From Bacteroidota bacterium (lineage in GTDB: Bacteria > Bacteroidota > Bacteroidia > 2-12-FULL-35-15): a stretch of 64,000 bases of DNA. Location of the stretch: the NCBI GenBank assembly GCA_947449315.1, contig CANFRC010000008.1, forward strand, positions 1-64,000, read 5' to 3'. Shown here piece by piece: positions 18,393 through 28,062 of the stretch. Within the stretch, counting starts at the first letter, position 1; each line of letters begins with the position of its first letter. The translations under genes and the position numbers were made by a program. The notes beneath the pieces were generated by a model. That model was not told where the DNA came from, searched no databases, and saw nothing but the letters and a program-made list of their open reading frames with translations.

Positions 18393-19673
18393 TTAATGCT
18401 GTAGATAATCGCCGAAATCAGTGATTAATTTAAACAAATTTTCAAATTCGTTCAAAGGTAATGTTTCTGCTCGATCATAAATATCATGGTAGGCTTTTAT
18501 TCCACCCATCGTATACATGAAACAAGCCCTCACCCCTTTTTCCGAAAAAAAGTAGTGGTCACTATTGGCCGCTTTTCCCCGAATTTTTACATCTTTGATA
18601 TAATTATTTTGGGTATTTATCTCTTTTAATTTATCAAATTCTTTTTTAAATAATGTTCCATTCACAACTGTAATACCCTCTTCACCGGTTCCCATAATAT
18701 CCATATTCAATAAAAAACGAATATTTTTCATTGGGAAAAAAGGGTGTTCACAATAATAGTTAGAACCAAGTAATCCAACTTCTTCTCCGCAAAAAGCAAT
18801 AAAAACAATAGAATAGTTCGGGTGATGTTCGGGTGATGAATAGTATTTTGCAAGATTCAGAAGCATAGCACATCCACTTGCATTATCATTTGCGCCAGGG
18901 AAATAGGTTTTATCGCCCATTTGGCCAAGATGATCGTAATGAGCAGTGTAAACTATAAATGAATCGGGATATTCGGAACCTTGAACATAACCTATTACAT
19001 TTTGAGTTTTATGAGCTGGGAGAATTTCAGCCTCTACGTCAAAACTAATTTCTTTTGGATCATGAATCGATGTTCTTACTACCTCAAAAAGTGAGCGATC
19101 GTTTTGTTTTTGAGCAACACTCCATGTTAATTTATTCTGTAATGAAATTATTGCTTTTGCATTCAGGCTATTTCCGAGTAGATCATACAATTCCGTAGTT
19201 TGTTTACCCGTATCATTTACAATAATAATTTTATTGCTAAAGTTCTGCCTACGAAATTTTTTAAACTTCCTTTTATTTTGAACTAATTTATCATCTGCCA
19301 AAACTGTTGCATATTTTCCCGATGCAGTGGGATTCCAATGAAACGCAATATAATCCTTGCCCGGAGCCAATTCCTTCCCATCAACATTTAAACTCATTCT
19401 ACCCGGAAACGTATTAACAGGAAAACTGAACCGCTGATAATAATCGCCCGTAAAAGATTTTAATCCGAATTTATTAAATTCAGATCTGAGATAATTTGCA
19501 GCAATACTATCGCCGCCATTTACATAGCCTCTTCCATGCATACTTTCAGAAGCCAAGGTGTCAACAATTTGCCTGGCATAATTATACACCGGCCCCTTTT
19601 TTATTTCTTGAGAAATAAGTGATGAAGTGAAAAACAAAAAAAGTAAAAAGTGGGAAACTTTTTTGATACACAT
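18393..19673 (-). CDS. Secreted M28-family zinc aminopeptidase
   Basis: A 426-residue exported metallopeptidase. It has a signal peptide (about 1-21 from MCIKKVSHF), a PA-like insert region in the first half, and an M28 catalytic domain. The M28 motifs are YTAHYDHLG (first Zn His and Asp), PGANDNASG (bridging Asp), AFCGEEVGLLGS (catalytic Glu pair), MDIMG and a late His in YHDIYD. I start at the ATG at 19673. The frame is open to 19745, but that would overlap the previous gene's stop and bury the signal peptide. An 11-base tandem duplication lies at 18816-18837 inside the gene. Confidence 0.88.
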   Translation of the reverse strand: MCIKKVSHFLLFLFFTSSLISQEIKKGPVYNYARQIVDTLASESMHGRGYVNGGDSIAANYLRSEFNKFGLKSFTGDYYQRFSFPVNTFPGRMSLNVDGKELAPGKDYIAFHWNPTASGKYATVLADDKLVQNKRKFKKFRRQNFSNKIIIVNDTGKQTTELYDLLGNSLNAKAIISLQNKLTWSVAQKQNDRSLFEVVRTSIHDPKEISFDVEAEILPAHKTQNVIGYVQGSEYPDSFIVYTAHYDHLGQMGDKTYFPGANDNASGCAMLLNLAKYYSSPEHHPNYSIVFIAFCGEEVGLLGSNYYCEHPFFPMKNIRFLLNMDIMGTGEEGITVVNGTLFKKEFDKLKEINTQNNYIKDVKIRGKAANSDHYFFSEKGVRACFMYTMGGIKAYHDIYDRAETLPLNEFENLFKLITDFGDYLQH

Positions 19674-19725
19674 AATTTTTTCGTAATCGAATAAACTCCT
19701 ATAAGCAATAAAGAAGAACAAACAG

Positions 19726-20379
19726 CTAGGAATGCCTTCTTTCAACCAATTCCAACAAGCGCTTTACCGTTTCATTCTCCAAATCCCACTTATATAACAT
19801 TTGCAGATTGCTAAAATAATCCATAGCCGCTTCTAATGATTCAACACTGTTCAATTGCTGAACAGCGATACTATACTCCTGCATATTTCCGCCAAATAAT
19901 TCGTTAGCAAATTGAAACTTATCGTTTATTCCAATCACTTTGCTCATATCTGCTATTGCTGGTTTTTGAGTTTTATTGATGGAAGGTTTCACAGTTTTTT
20001 CTACCAATAATTCTTCTTTTTTATCCAGTATAGTTTCTTGTTTAGGATTTTCTGGCACCGAATTAACTATTGGGACAAAAAGATCAGCAGGCGCTCCTTC
20101 TTCCATTGCTATCTTTAAAGGCTCTGATTTTGCGGAAGACAAACTTAGGGGAGTGGACAAACCTTCTTTCTTTTCAACAGGACTTTCATTTGCGATGGGT
20201 TCCGGAAAGGAGCTCAAATGCTGATAGACAATTGCTTTTTGATACAATTTTTCAATATTATGAAGCATCAATTCCAATTCCAAGTGAGGAATATGCTCTT
20301 TATCGCTAATGTTATCGGAATGCTCCTTAAGAGTGTTGATCAAAGAACCTATTTCCTTTCTGATACTCGACTTGTCCAT
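19726..20379 (-). CDS. Hypothetical protein, Bacteroidota-type
   Basis: A 217-residue cytoplasmic protein with no signal peptide or membrane segment. The N-terminal 55 residues are helical, followed by a low-complexity linker rich in Ser, Pro, Glu and Lys (about 58-145). The C-terminal domain (about 148-217) starts VIGINDKFQFANELFGGNMQEYS and ends in Leu/Arg-rich helices. I recall similar C-terminal domains in unnamed Bacteroidota proteins but no assigned function. It is divergent from tdk and upstream of the M28 peptidase and rsmI. Shape suggests two folded ends joined by a flexible linker; the role is unknown. Confidence 0.7.
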   Translation of the reverse strand: MDKSSIRKEIGSLINTLKEHSDNISDKEHIPHLELELMLHNIEKLYQKAIVYQHLSSFPEPIANESPVEKKEGLSTPLSLSSAKSEPLKIAMEEGAPADLFVPIVNSVPENPKQETILDKKEELLVEKTVKPSINKTQKPAIADMSKVIGINDKFQFANELFGGNMQEYSIAVQQLNSVESLEAAMDYFSNLQMLYKWDLENETVKRLLELVERRHS

Positions 20380-20516
20380 TTTTTATTTTAATAAGTTAAA
20401 AAAACACAACGCTTTTTTGATTAGTTTTGTTGTGCATTTATAATGACTAAATATACATTAAAAATGTGAATTGAAAAACAAGCGTTTTTCAATAAATTCA
20501 ACACCAGCTTTAAACT

Positions 20517-21092
20517 ATGTTTCTCGAAAACACGATCCATTTACATAAACGCAAAGGCTCTATTGAGGTCATTTGTGGTTCTATGTTTTCAGGGAAAACC
20601 GAGGAGCTTATCCGCAGAATGAAGCGAGCGCAGTTTGCCAAACAAAAAGTGGAGATTTTTAAACCGGCCATCGATATACGATACGATGAAGTTAAAGTGG
20701 TTTCGCACGATAGCAACTCCATTCATTCAACTCCTGTGCCAGCATCTTCCAACATTTTGCTATTAGCAAGCGATGTAGACGTTGTAGGAATTGATGAAGC
20801 ACAGTTTTTTGATGAAGGCCTGTTAGATGTTTGCAATCAACTCGCCAATAGCGGAATTCGTGTAATTGTTGCCGGGCTTGATATGGATTATCTTGGAAAA
20901 CCTTTCGGTCCAATACCTGCGCTGTTAGCTATTGCAGAATATGTTACAAAAGTACACGCAATATGTATGCGCTGTGGGAATCTTGCAAATCATTCCCACA
21001 GGATCACAGACGAAGCGGGATTAGTTTTATTAGGCGAAACGAATACTTATGAACCGCTTTGCAGAGATTGTTTTACTGAAGCAAAAAAATAA
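20517..21092 (+). CDS. tdk: Thymidine kinase
   Basis: Phosphorylates thymidine for nucleotide salvage in the cytoplasm. This is the type II (TK1-like) enzyme of 191 residues. The P-loop GSMFSGKT lies at 21-28, Walker [14 protein letters not shown] follows, and zinc-binding cysteines come in pairs (CMRCGN and CRDC). Only three bases separate its stop from the murF-alr start, so the two are almost certainly co-transcribed. Confidence 0.95.
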   Translation: MFLENTIHLHKRKGSIEVICGSMFSGKTEELIRRMKRAQFAKQKVEIFKPAIDIRYDEVKVVSHDSNSIHSTPVPASSNILLLASDVDVVGIDEAQFFDEGLLDVCNQLANSGIRVIVAGLDMDYLGKPFGPIPALLAIAEYVTKVHAICMRCGNLANHSHRITDEAGLVLLGETNTYEPLCRDCFTEAKK

Positions 21093-21095
21093 CCC

Positions 21096-23579
21096 ATGAA
21101 CTATTCTGTTGCAACAATTTCATCTATTATCAGCGGGAGTATCCATGGAAACGGTGATCAAAATACCATTACCAAAACATTATTAATCGACAGCCGTAAG
21201 CTCAGCAATGCTGAAACATCCATGTTTTTTGCCATCAAAGGCGAACGTCATGATGGTCATACTTACCTAAATGAACTTTACGAAAAAGGAGTACGCAATT
21301 TTGTTGTTTCTACTTTGCCACAAAACAATTTCGTTTTCTCTGATGCAAATTTAATTTTAGTAGCCGACACGCTGCTTGCAATGCAGCAATTATGTGCTTA
21401 CCACCGACAACAATTCAACATACCGATCATTGGTATTACCGGTAGTAATGGGAAAACTATTGTAAAAGAATGGCTTTTTCAATTGATGCGGGAAGACAAA
21501 AATATTGTACGAAGTCCGAAAAGTTTCAACTCGCAAGTTGGTGTACCACTTTCTGTTTGGCAACTGAATCAAGAACATAATCTTGGAATTTTTGAAGCAG
21601 GAATCTCCAAAGCGCAGGAAATGAAATTTCTTGAAACAATCATCCGACCGACCATTGGACTTATCACAAACATTGGTCAAGCTCACGATGAAAATTTTGA
21701 AAATCAAAAGCATAAAGTGGATGAAAAATTAAAACTTTTCATTCATTCAGAAGTACTCATCTATTGCAAAGATTATTTATTGGTTCACGATGAGATCACA
21801 AATGAAAAAGCGTTCCGTGAAACAAAAATTTTTACATGGTCGAAAAAATTAAGAGCAGACCTTTTAGTTGGAAGGATCACAAAAAGTGAAGCAGATACTG
21901 AGATACAAGGAGTGTATAAAAATGATTTTATCCGTATAACAATTCCGTTTACCGATGAAGCAAGTATTGAAAACTCCATTCATTGTTGGGCGACGCTTCT
22001 ATACCTCGGTTATGAAAACAAAGTGATAGCTGAACGTATGCGTTTCTTAAGTCCTGTTGCAATGCGACTGGAACTGAAGGAAGGAATCAACAATTGTTCG
22101 ATCATCAACGACAGCTATAATTCTGATTTAGGATCCTTGGCAATTGCACTTGATTTCTTAAACCAACAAAAACAGCATCCTAAAAAAACATTGATCCTCT
22201 CAGATATTTTACAAAGCGGACAGAATGATGCTACGCTCTATAAAGAAGTTGCAGAGTTGATTCACAAAAAAGGAATTTCCCGTTTTATAGGGATTGGAGA
22301 AGGGATTTCCAGCCAGGCAGATCAATTCAATGTAGAGAAAAGTTTTTACAGATCAACGAACGACTTTTTGCAACAGTTCAACAATTCATTTTTTCGCGAC
22401 GAAACTATCCTTCTAAAAGGTGCTAGAGCCTTTAGTTTTGAGACTATCAGTAAAGTCATTCAGCAAAAAGCCCATGAAACTGTATTAGAAATAAACTTGA
22501 ATGCGATTGTACACAATTTAAATTATTACCGCTCTAAATTAAAAGCGGAAACCAAAGTGATGGCAATGGTAAAAGCATTTTCTTACGGAAGTGGAAGCTT
22601 TGAAATAGCCAATGTACTTCAGTTTCATCGTGTTGATTATTTGGCTGTTGCTTATGCGGATGAAGGTATTGAGTTGCGAAAAGCCGGAATTACCATGCCA
22701 ATCATGGTGATGAACCCGGAAGAACAAAGCTATGATTCCATGATTCAATACAATCTTGAACCGGAAATATACAGTTTCAGAGTACTCAGCTTATTTGAGG
22801 AAACGTTGAAGCGAAGCGATCGCACAAACACACAACCGATAGCTATTCATTTAAAACTTGATACGGGAATGCATCGCTTAGGTTTTGATGAGCAGGATGT
22901 AAATGAATTGATTGTTCGCATTAAGAATAATAAAAATCTTATAATAAAATCAATATTCTCTCACCTGGCAGCAAGTGACGAATCAGAACATGATGATTTT
23001 ACCTGGCAACAGATAAAAAAACTAAATGTGATGAGTGAAAAAATAAAATCACATTTCAATTATCCGATCTTAAAACATATTCTCAACTCATCTGGAATTT
23101 CACGATTCCCGGATGCTCAATTTGAAATGGTTCGCTTAGGGATAGGTTTGTATGGCATAGGCGCAAATGCTTCAGAACAATCACAATTACTAAATGTGAG
23201 CACTTTAAAAACAAGCATTTCGCAAATAAAAAACATTCCCGCGCAAGAAACGATTGGTTACAGCAGAAAGGGTGTTGCTACACGCGACATGCAAATTGCA
23301 ACTGTTCCAATTGGTTATGCCGATGGATTAAGTAGAAAGCTAAGCAACGGGAAAGGAAAAATGATGGTGAAAGGAAAGCCGGCACCCATTATTGGCAATG
23401 TTTGTATGGATATGTGCATGATTGACATTACCGATATAAAAGCAAATGAGAATGATGAAGTAATTGTATTTGGTGATGCAAACCCAATCACTAATATTGC
23501 GACTGACATCGGAACCATTCCATATGAAGTATTAACGAATGTTTCGAGAAGAGTGAAAAGAGTGTATTATCAGGAATAA
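21096..23579 (+). CDS. murF-alr: Bifunctional MurF / alanine racemase fusion
   Basis: An 827-residue fusion covering two steps of peptidoglycan precursor synthesis: alanine racemisation to D-Ala, and ligation of D-Ala-D-Ala to UDP-MurNAc-tripeptide. Residues 1-455 are MurF-like, with the ATP-binding loop GITGSNGKT (113-121), NIGQAHDENF, and NDSYNSD. Residues about 460-827 are the alanine racemase: VMAMVKAFSYGSG holds the PLP lysine (Lys493), then HLKLDTGMHRLGF, and the C-terminal GYADGLSRKL with GNVCMDMCMID. This fusion is common in Bacteroidota. No break is seen at the junction. It is co-transcribed with tdk. Confidence 0.95.
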   Translation: MNYSVATISSIISGSIHGNGDQNTITKTLLIDSRKLSNAETSMFFAIKGERHDGHTYLNELYEKGVRNFVVSTLPQNNFVFSDANLILVADTLLAMQQLCAYHRQQFNIPIIGITGSNGKTIVKEWLFQLMREDKNIVRSPKSFNSQVGVPLSVWQLNQEHNLGIFEAGISKAQEMKFLETIIRPTIGLITNIGQAHDENFENQKHKVDEKLKLFIHSEVLIYCKDYLLVHDEITNEKAFRETKIFTWSKKLRADLLVGRITKSEADTEIQGVYKNDFIRITIPFTDEASIENSIHCWATLLYLGYENKVIAERMRFLSPVAMRLELKEGINNCSIINDSYNSDLGSLAIALDFLNQQKQHPKKTLILSDILQSGQNDATLYKEVAELIHKKGISRFIGIGEGISSQADQFNVEKSFYRSTNDFLQQFNNSFFRDETILLKGARAFSFETISKVIQQKAHETVLEINLNAIVHNLNYYRSKLKAETKVMAMVKAFSYGSGSFEIANVLQFHRVDYLAVAYADEGIELRKAGITMPIMVMNPEEQSYDSMIQYNLEPEIYSFRVLSLFEETLKRSDRTNTQPIAIHLKLDTGMHRLGFDEQDVNELIVRIKNNKNLIIKSIFSHLAASDESEHDDFTWQQIKKLNVMSEKIKSHFNYPILKHILNSSGISRFPDAQFEMVRLGIGLYGIGANASEQSQLLNVSTLKTSISQIKNIPAQETIGYSRKGVATRDMQIATVPIGYADGLSRKLSNGKGKMMVKGKPAPIIGNVCMDMCMIDITDIKANENDEVIVFGDANPITNIATDIGTIPYEVLTNVSRRVKRVYYQE

Positions 23580-23617
23580 AATCGAAAATTAAAAAGTACA
23601 TTTCACTTATAAAAAAT

Positions 23618-23643
23618 AGAAGAGAATCAGATTCTTCTTTTTT
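23618..23643. terminator. Terminator between murF-alr and meaB
   Basis: AGAAG (23618-23622) pairs with CTTCT (23634-23638) and AAT with ATT, around a 2-base bulge and a 3-base loop. A T-run follows on the + strand and an A-run precedes it, so it can serve both convergent genes. Confidence 0.55.
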
Positions 23644-24550
23644 ATCCGCGTTCTATTCCCCTCACAAACTTATACAAATTAAAATCTTTCTTCTTCATCT
23701 CCACATCAATTTGCTTTTGTAAGTCTTTTTTGGAAACCCCTTTCATTTTGGTATTCTGAATTAATCGATAGGCTTTCTCTGCTAATAAATAAGGACGTTT
23801 TAAATTCACTCCTATTGTATGATGTTTAATAATAGCAGCTATTAATTCGTCAACGCCTTCATTTTTTGTAGCAACCGATTTAATCACGGGAATACTCCAA
23901 TCACTTAATGCTTTTGAATGAACCAATTGCATTATGTTTTTTATAAACGTGTTGGCTCCGTCTCTATCCGATTTGTTAACGACAAATATATCTGCAATTT
24001 CCATTATCCCAGATTTGATGGCTTGTACTTCATCCCCAGATTCGGGAACTAAAACCAAAACCGTTGTATCGGCCAAACCAACAACTTCCACTTCACTTTG
24101 ACCCACACCAACCGTTTCCACAATAATATAATCAAATGCAAATGCACGCATCACATCAACTATCTCGATGGTTTTTGAGGACAATCCACCCAAAGAACCT
24201 CGTGTTGCGAGCGAACGGATAAATACATTCTCATTCGTAAAATGCTCCGCCATCCTTAATCTATCTCCTAACAACGAACCATAATTAAAAGGTGATGTAG
24301 GATCGATTGCAATCACTCCAACCGCTTTCCCTTCATCGGTAAGCTTTTTAATCACTGCATTTATCAATGTGCTTTTACCGGCACCCGGAGGGCCCGTCAC
24401 ACCAACAACAGGAATATTTTGATTAAAAGTAAGAGACGTTAAAATTTCTTCGAAACCAGCCAGTTCATTTTCAACAATCGTAATACAACGTGCAAGCGCT
24501 TTTTTGTCGCCAAGTTGTAATTGTTCAATGAGTGTTTGAGTCGTTGACAT
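23642..24550 (-). CDS. meaB: MeaB/ArgK-family GTPase, methylmalonyl-CoA mutase chaperone
   Basis: A G3E-type GTPase that protects and loads B12-dependent methylmalonyl-CoA mutase. The 303 residues from the ATG at 24550 (MSTTQTL) include the P-loop GVTGPPGAGKST (50-61), the IDPTSPFN switch, ETVGVGQSE and the specificity motif NKSD. The frame is open to 24667, but that extension would run through the promoter region and into the GT2 gene on the other strand. The mutase itself is not in the window. Confidence 0.92.
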   Translation of the reverse strand: MSTTQTLIEQLQLGDKKALARCITIVENELAGFEEILTSLTFNQNIPVVGVTGPPGAGKSTLINAVIKKLTDEGKAVGVIAIDPTSPFNYGSLLGDRLRMAEHFTNENVFIRSLATRGSLGGLSSKTIEIVDVMRAFAFDYIIVETVGVGQSEVEVVGLADTTVLVLVPESGDEVQAIKSGIMEIADIFVVNKSDRDGANTFIKNIMQLVHSKALSDWSIPVIKSVATKNEGVDELIAAIIKHHTIGVNLKRPYLLAEKAYRLIQNTKMKGVSKKDLQKQIDVEMKKKDFNLYKFVRGIERG

Positions 24551-24557
24551 CGTTAGA

Positions 24558-24587
24558 CAAATATAGTAGATAATTTTAGTACTTTTG
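24558..24587. promoter_or_regulatory. Divergent -7 boxes for meaB and the GT2 gene
   Basis: The reverse strand has TATATTTG (24558-24565) 7 bases before the meaB start. The + strand has TACTTTTG (24580-24587) 30 bases before the GT2 start. Both match TAnnTTTG exactly but neither has a TTG at the usual distance. Confidence 0.4.
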
Positions 24588-24617
24588 TGAATAAGAACAC
24601 TAATTTCATTCAATACA

Positions 24618-25367
24618 ATGCCACAACTATCGGTTGTCATTATCACATTTAACGAAGAAAAAAACATCGCACGTTGCCTTGAATCTATTAAAGGTCTTGC
24701 CGATGATATTGTTGTGATTGACTCCTTTTCTACCGATAATACTCAAAACATCTGCAAACAATTTCAGGTAAATTTTATTCAGCATGCTTGGGAAGGTTAT
24801 TCCAATACAAAGAACTACGCCAACAGCCAAGCAAAATTTAATTGGATTTTATCATTGGATGCGGATGAAGCGCTATCAGAAGAATTGAAATTATCCATTG
24901 AAGAATTGAAAAAATCGGACAAACTAAATACAGCCAAATTCAACAGAATCACAAACTATTGCGGCAACTGGATAAAACATGGAGGCTGGTATCCCGATAC
25001 GAAGATCAGATTGTTTGACAAAACAATTGCAAAATGGACAGGCATTATTCATGAAGAATTAAGTTTTTCAAAACAAATTGATACCCTCCATTTGAAAGGC
25101 GATTGTTTGCATTATAGCTATTACAGCATTGAACAACATTACAAACAGGCAGACACATTTACTACCATTGCAGCAAAAGACTTATACGAACAAGGCAAAA
25201 GAAGTTCTTATCTGAAAATGATCATTGGCCCTGTCCTAAAATTTATTCGCGATTATTTTATAAAATTCGGTTTTATGGACGGTAAAGCAGGATTGACAGT
25301 TGCAAGAATTTCTGCCTATGCCACTTATTTAAAATATAAAAAATTAAACGACCTACATCAGTCATAA
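24618..25367 (+). CDS. Family 2 glycosyltransferase (WaaE/KdtX-like)
   Basis: A 249-residue GT-A-fold transferase. It starts QLSVVIITFNEEKNIARCLESI, has VVIDSFSTDNT and the metal-binding LSLDADEAL, and later WTGIIHEELSF. This pattern is that of LPS-core beta-glucosyltransferases of the WaaE type. The gene is 3 bases ahead of a heptosyltransferase-like GT9 gene, which supports a role in lipopolysaccharide core assembly at the inner face of the cytoplasmic membrane. Sugar and acceptor are not predictable. Confidence 0.87.
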   Translation: MPQLSVVIITFNEEKNIARCLESIKGLADDIVVIDSFSTDNTQNICKQFQVNFIQHAWEGYSNTKNYANSQAKFNWILSLDADEALSEELKLSIEELKKSDKLNTAKFNRITNYCGNWIKHGGWYPDTKIRLFDKTIAKWTGIIHEELSFSKQIDTLHLKGDCLHYSYYSIEQHYKQADTFTTIAAKDLYEQGKRSSYLKMIIGPVLKFIRDYFIKFGFMDGKAGLTVARISAYATYLKYKKLNDLHQS

Positions 25368-25370
25368 TCA

Positions 25371-26387
25371 TTGACAACGAAGCATAACATAAAAAAAATT
25401 ATTATCAGCCGCACGGATGCGATTGGGGATGTTATATTAACATTGCCTATTTGTGGTATTATCAAACAATTTTATCCAAACATAAAAATTTTATTTCTTG
25501 GACGTTCTTACACAAAAGATGTAATAAATTGCTGTGAGCATGTTGATGAATTTATAAATGCCGATGAGGTTCTAAAACTTGCTGACAAAGATGCTGTATT
25601 GTATTTAAAATCATTGAATGCAGATGGAATCATTCATGTATTTCCCAATAAGCGAATTTCTAAAATTTCTAAAAAGGCAAAAATAAAATTGCGAGTAGGA
25701 ACAACCAACAGAATATTCCATTGGGGAACAGCAAATAAATTGGTTCGATTAAGCCGTAAAAATTCAACATTACACGAATCGCAATTGAACTGTAAGTTAT
25801 TAGAACCTTTAGAGATATTTATTTTACCCGACTTAAAAGAAATGGCCTCCTATACGGGATTTACAAGAATACCGGAGCTAACCAATAGCGGTGCATCGGT
25901 CTTGGATAAAAATAAAACAAAGATCATTCTTCATCCCAAATCAAATGCGAGTGCACGTGAATGGAGTTTAGACCATTACGCTTCACTCATAAAACAATTA
26001 CCGAAAGATCATTTTCAATTTTTCATCAGCGGAACGGCAAAAGAAAAAGAATTATTAGCTGGCTGGATTAAAACGCTGCCACCAGAAGTAGTGGATCTTA
26101 CCGGAAAATTTACATTGAACGAGTTCATTGCATTCATAAACCAAGCCGATTATTTAGTTGCAGCGAGTACCGGCCCTTTGCACATTGCTGCAGCATGTGG
26201 AATTGGAGCAATCGGAATATATCCACCAATTCAACCAATGCATCCTGGCCGCTGGCAACCAATTGGTAAAAAAGCGCAAGCGCTGGTAGTAAACAAGGCT
26301 TGCTCCGATTGCAGAAAAAATCCCCAAAGTTGCAATTGTATCAATGAAATTGAAGCAAAAAAAATAGCTGATATTATTCGGAAGTAA
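25371..26387 (+). CDS. Family 9 glycosyltransferase (heptosyltransferase-like)
   Basis: A 338-residue GT-B enzyme resembling ADP-heptose:LPS heptosyltransferases. ISRTDAIGDVILTLP at the N-terminus, ILHPKSNASAREWSLDHY in the middle and ASTGPLHIAAACG are the classic motifs. The C-terminal tail has four clustered cysteines (CSDCRKNPQSCNC), often seen in this family. The start is a TTG at 25371, 3 bases after the GT2 stop. No in-frame ATG lies near the conserved N-terminal motif. The 3' end overlaps the convergent membrane-protein gene by 14 bases. Confidence 0.87.
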   Translation: MTTKHNIKKIIISRTDAIGDVILTLPICGIIKQFYPNIKILFLGRSYTKDVINCCEHVDEFINADEVLKLADKDAVLYLKSLNADGIIHVFPNKRISKISKKAKIKLRVGTTNRIFHWGTANKLVRLSRKNSTLHESQLNCKLLEPLEIFILPDLKEMASYTGFTRIPELTNSGASVLDKNKTKIILHPKSNASAREWSLDHYASLIKQLPKDHFQFFISGTAKEKELLAGWIKTLPPEVVDLTGKFTLNEFIAFINQADYLVAASTGPLHIAAACGIGAIGIYPPIQPMHPGRWQPIGKKAQALVVNKACSDCRKNPQSCNCINEIEAKKIADIIRK

Positions 26388-27960
26388 TTTGCTCCTTCTT
26401 GTTCCTTTTTATGAAAAGAAAGAAGGAGTTAAAGAAAGCAAAGAATGTTACTCCTGCCTGAGTTTCTAAAGTATCTTCCGTAAAGAATGAAACAATAGCA
26501 ATCAAGAAAAAGGTGATGTATAAATAGTCAAAAGTTTTATTGAAAAGAATCATTGGGTAAATAAGGGTGATTAAAAACCAAATCAATCCTATGATACCAA
26601 AAGCAACCGTTATAGATAAATATTGATTGTGAGACCTCAATCTCCACTCTTTAATCAAAGGTGATTTCATTTTATCGTATTCCAATTCAAAAGCATTTTT
26701 AATATCTCCGGTTCCAACACCGAAAAGCACATTCTCTTTTATTATCCCTAATGCTGCTTTCCAAAATTCAAATCGTTGCGTAATCGAATGCCCGTTGGGG
26801 TCTCCAGAGGTTTTATACAGATCCAACTCCCAAAATATTTCATGAATACGCCCTTCTATACTGGAAATATTCTGATAGTTCACATTGACAACTCCCCTTT
26901 CTATTGCAGCAACTTCCTGACTTGATAAAGCGTTTACTGCATCCTCATCTTTCCTTAAACCTTTAGAAGTTAAAAATCTAATCAGTGTAAAATCGATCTC
27001 ATTCCCCTTCAGATCTTTGTCTGTATATTTTATTTTACTTCTTTTATTCCATGACGCTTCCAATTCATTCGGGCAAACATACAGCCATATTAAATGTCCG
27101 TTCTCTGTCAGCTGACCACTAGGATCATATAAATATTTGTTTCCATGAGCGGTGAATGTATCCAACTTTGCAAAATCAACAATCTCTTTTCCAAGATTTT
27201 TCTTTTTTATTTCTTTGATAAAAGAAAAAATTCCTAGTGTCAAAAGAATAAGGGAAACAAAACCTCCATATTTTATGGCGCGGTTAGCAGACTTCGCTAA
27301 ATAATAGATCAGCAATATAAAAGATGTAAAAATTAATGCAAAAAGCCCTGTCATGGATTGCATGATGATTAGAAAAACAATCAACCAAATGATTACAAAA
27401 ACATTGATCAGCTTAATAATCATACGATCGTACAATTGAAAAAAGTAACCTGAAATAAAAATTGCAACACAAATCAACAAGGCGAACCGGATATGGGAAA
27501 TAAAAATAGAAGCCGCTCTGATATCAACCACCTGACGATGAACGATTCCTGTCAAGATACAAATGCTTATCAATGTGCCTGCTATGATGGAGCCTATAAA
27601 TAATTGTAAAATAGTATTTATTACTTTTTCTGTCAGCGGTTTTGAAGTAGAGAGGATTAAGGGCAGAATCAAAAGCGGCCCTTTTATTCTGATGTCATGA
27701 AATGCATATTCAAAATCAGAAGTGTAGATCAAACCAATAAAATGCAATAACACGAATGAACTCATAATAAGTGCTGCCCTATTTTTTAAAAAAGAGCTGA
27801 ACTTAGCAATCAAGCCACCTTCTAAAACCCAATTGCAAACTAAAATAATCTGGGAAAGACTCATTAAAAATTTAGAAACTGGCATCCCGATTACCAAAAG
27901 GGTGAGAGCAAAAACATAAATAAAATAATGGAACTTCTCGGGGAATAATGATTTTCTCAT
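26374..27960 (-). CDS. O-antigen ligase/polymerase-type (Wzy_C) membrane protein
   Basis: A polytopic inner-membrane protein of 528 residues with about ten hydrophobic segments and one large hydrophilic, presumably periplasmic, loop (about 250-380). After the loop comes RFEFWKAALGIIKENVLFGVGTG and SHNQYLSITVAFG, the Wzy_C/O-antigen ligase signature. It may ligate O-antigen to lipid A-core or polymerise O-units; the sequence alone does not decide which. The start is the ATG at 27960; an upstream TTG at 27972 would add four residues. It converges on the GT9 gene, so a surface-polysaccharide function fits. Confidence 0.82.
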   Translation of the reverse strand: MRKSLFPEKFHYFIYVFALTLLVIGMPVSKFLMSLSQIILVCNWVLEGGLIAKFSSFLKNRAALIMSSFVLLHFIGLIYTSDFEYAFHDIRIKGPLLILPLILSTSKPLTEKVINTILQLFIGSIIAGTLISICILTGIVHRQVVDIRAASIFISHIRFALLICVAIFISGYFFQLYDRMIIKLINVFVIIWLIVFLIIMQSMTGLFALIFTSFILLIYYLAKSANRAIKYGGFVSLILLTLGIFSFIKEIKKKNLGKEIVDFAKLDTFTAHGNKYLYDPSGQLTENGHLIWLYVCPNELEASWNKRSKIKYTDKDLKGNEIDFTLIRFLTSKGLRKDEDAVNALSSQEVAAIERGVVNVNYQNISSIEGRIHEIFWELDLYKTSGDPNGHSITQRFEFWKAALGIIKENVLFGVGTGDIKNAFELEYDKMKSPLIKEWRLRSHNQYLSITVAFGIIGLIWFLITLIYPMILFNKTFDYLYITFFLIAIVSFFTEDTLETQAGVTFFAFFNSFFLFIKRNKKEQITSE

Positions 27961-28012
27961 ATTGGATTGCAACGCTAATGTTGCAAATAAATTGCATGTT
28001 TGAACAAATTTT

Positions 28013-28047
28013 AAAAAAAAGAGGCAGTTGTGTTCAACAAATGCCTC
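28013..28047 (-). terminator. Terminator of the ctpA operon
   Basis: GAGGCA (28021-28026) pairs with TGCCTC (28042-28047), with an inner TTGT/ACAA helix. On the reverse strand the hairpin is followed by eight Ts. It lies 16 bases past the ctpA stop codon. Confidence 0.85.
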
Positions 28048-28062
28048 GGGATTGAATGTTTT

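Noticed and set aside
20405-20442. CACAAC/GTTGTG inverted repeat between the hypothetical gene and tdk
   Set aside because: The arms are only 6 bases with a long loop in very AT-rich sequence; likely chance.
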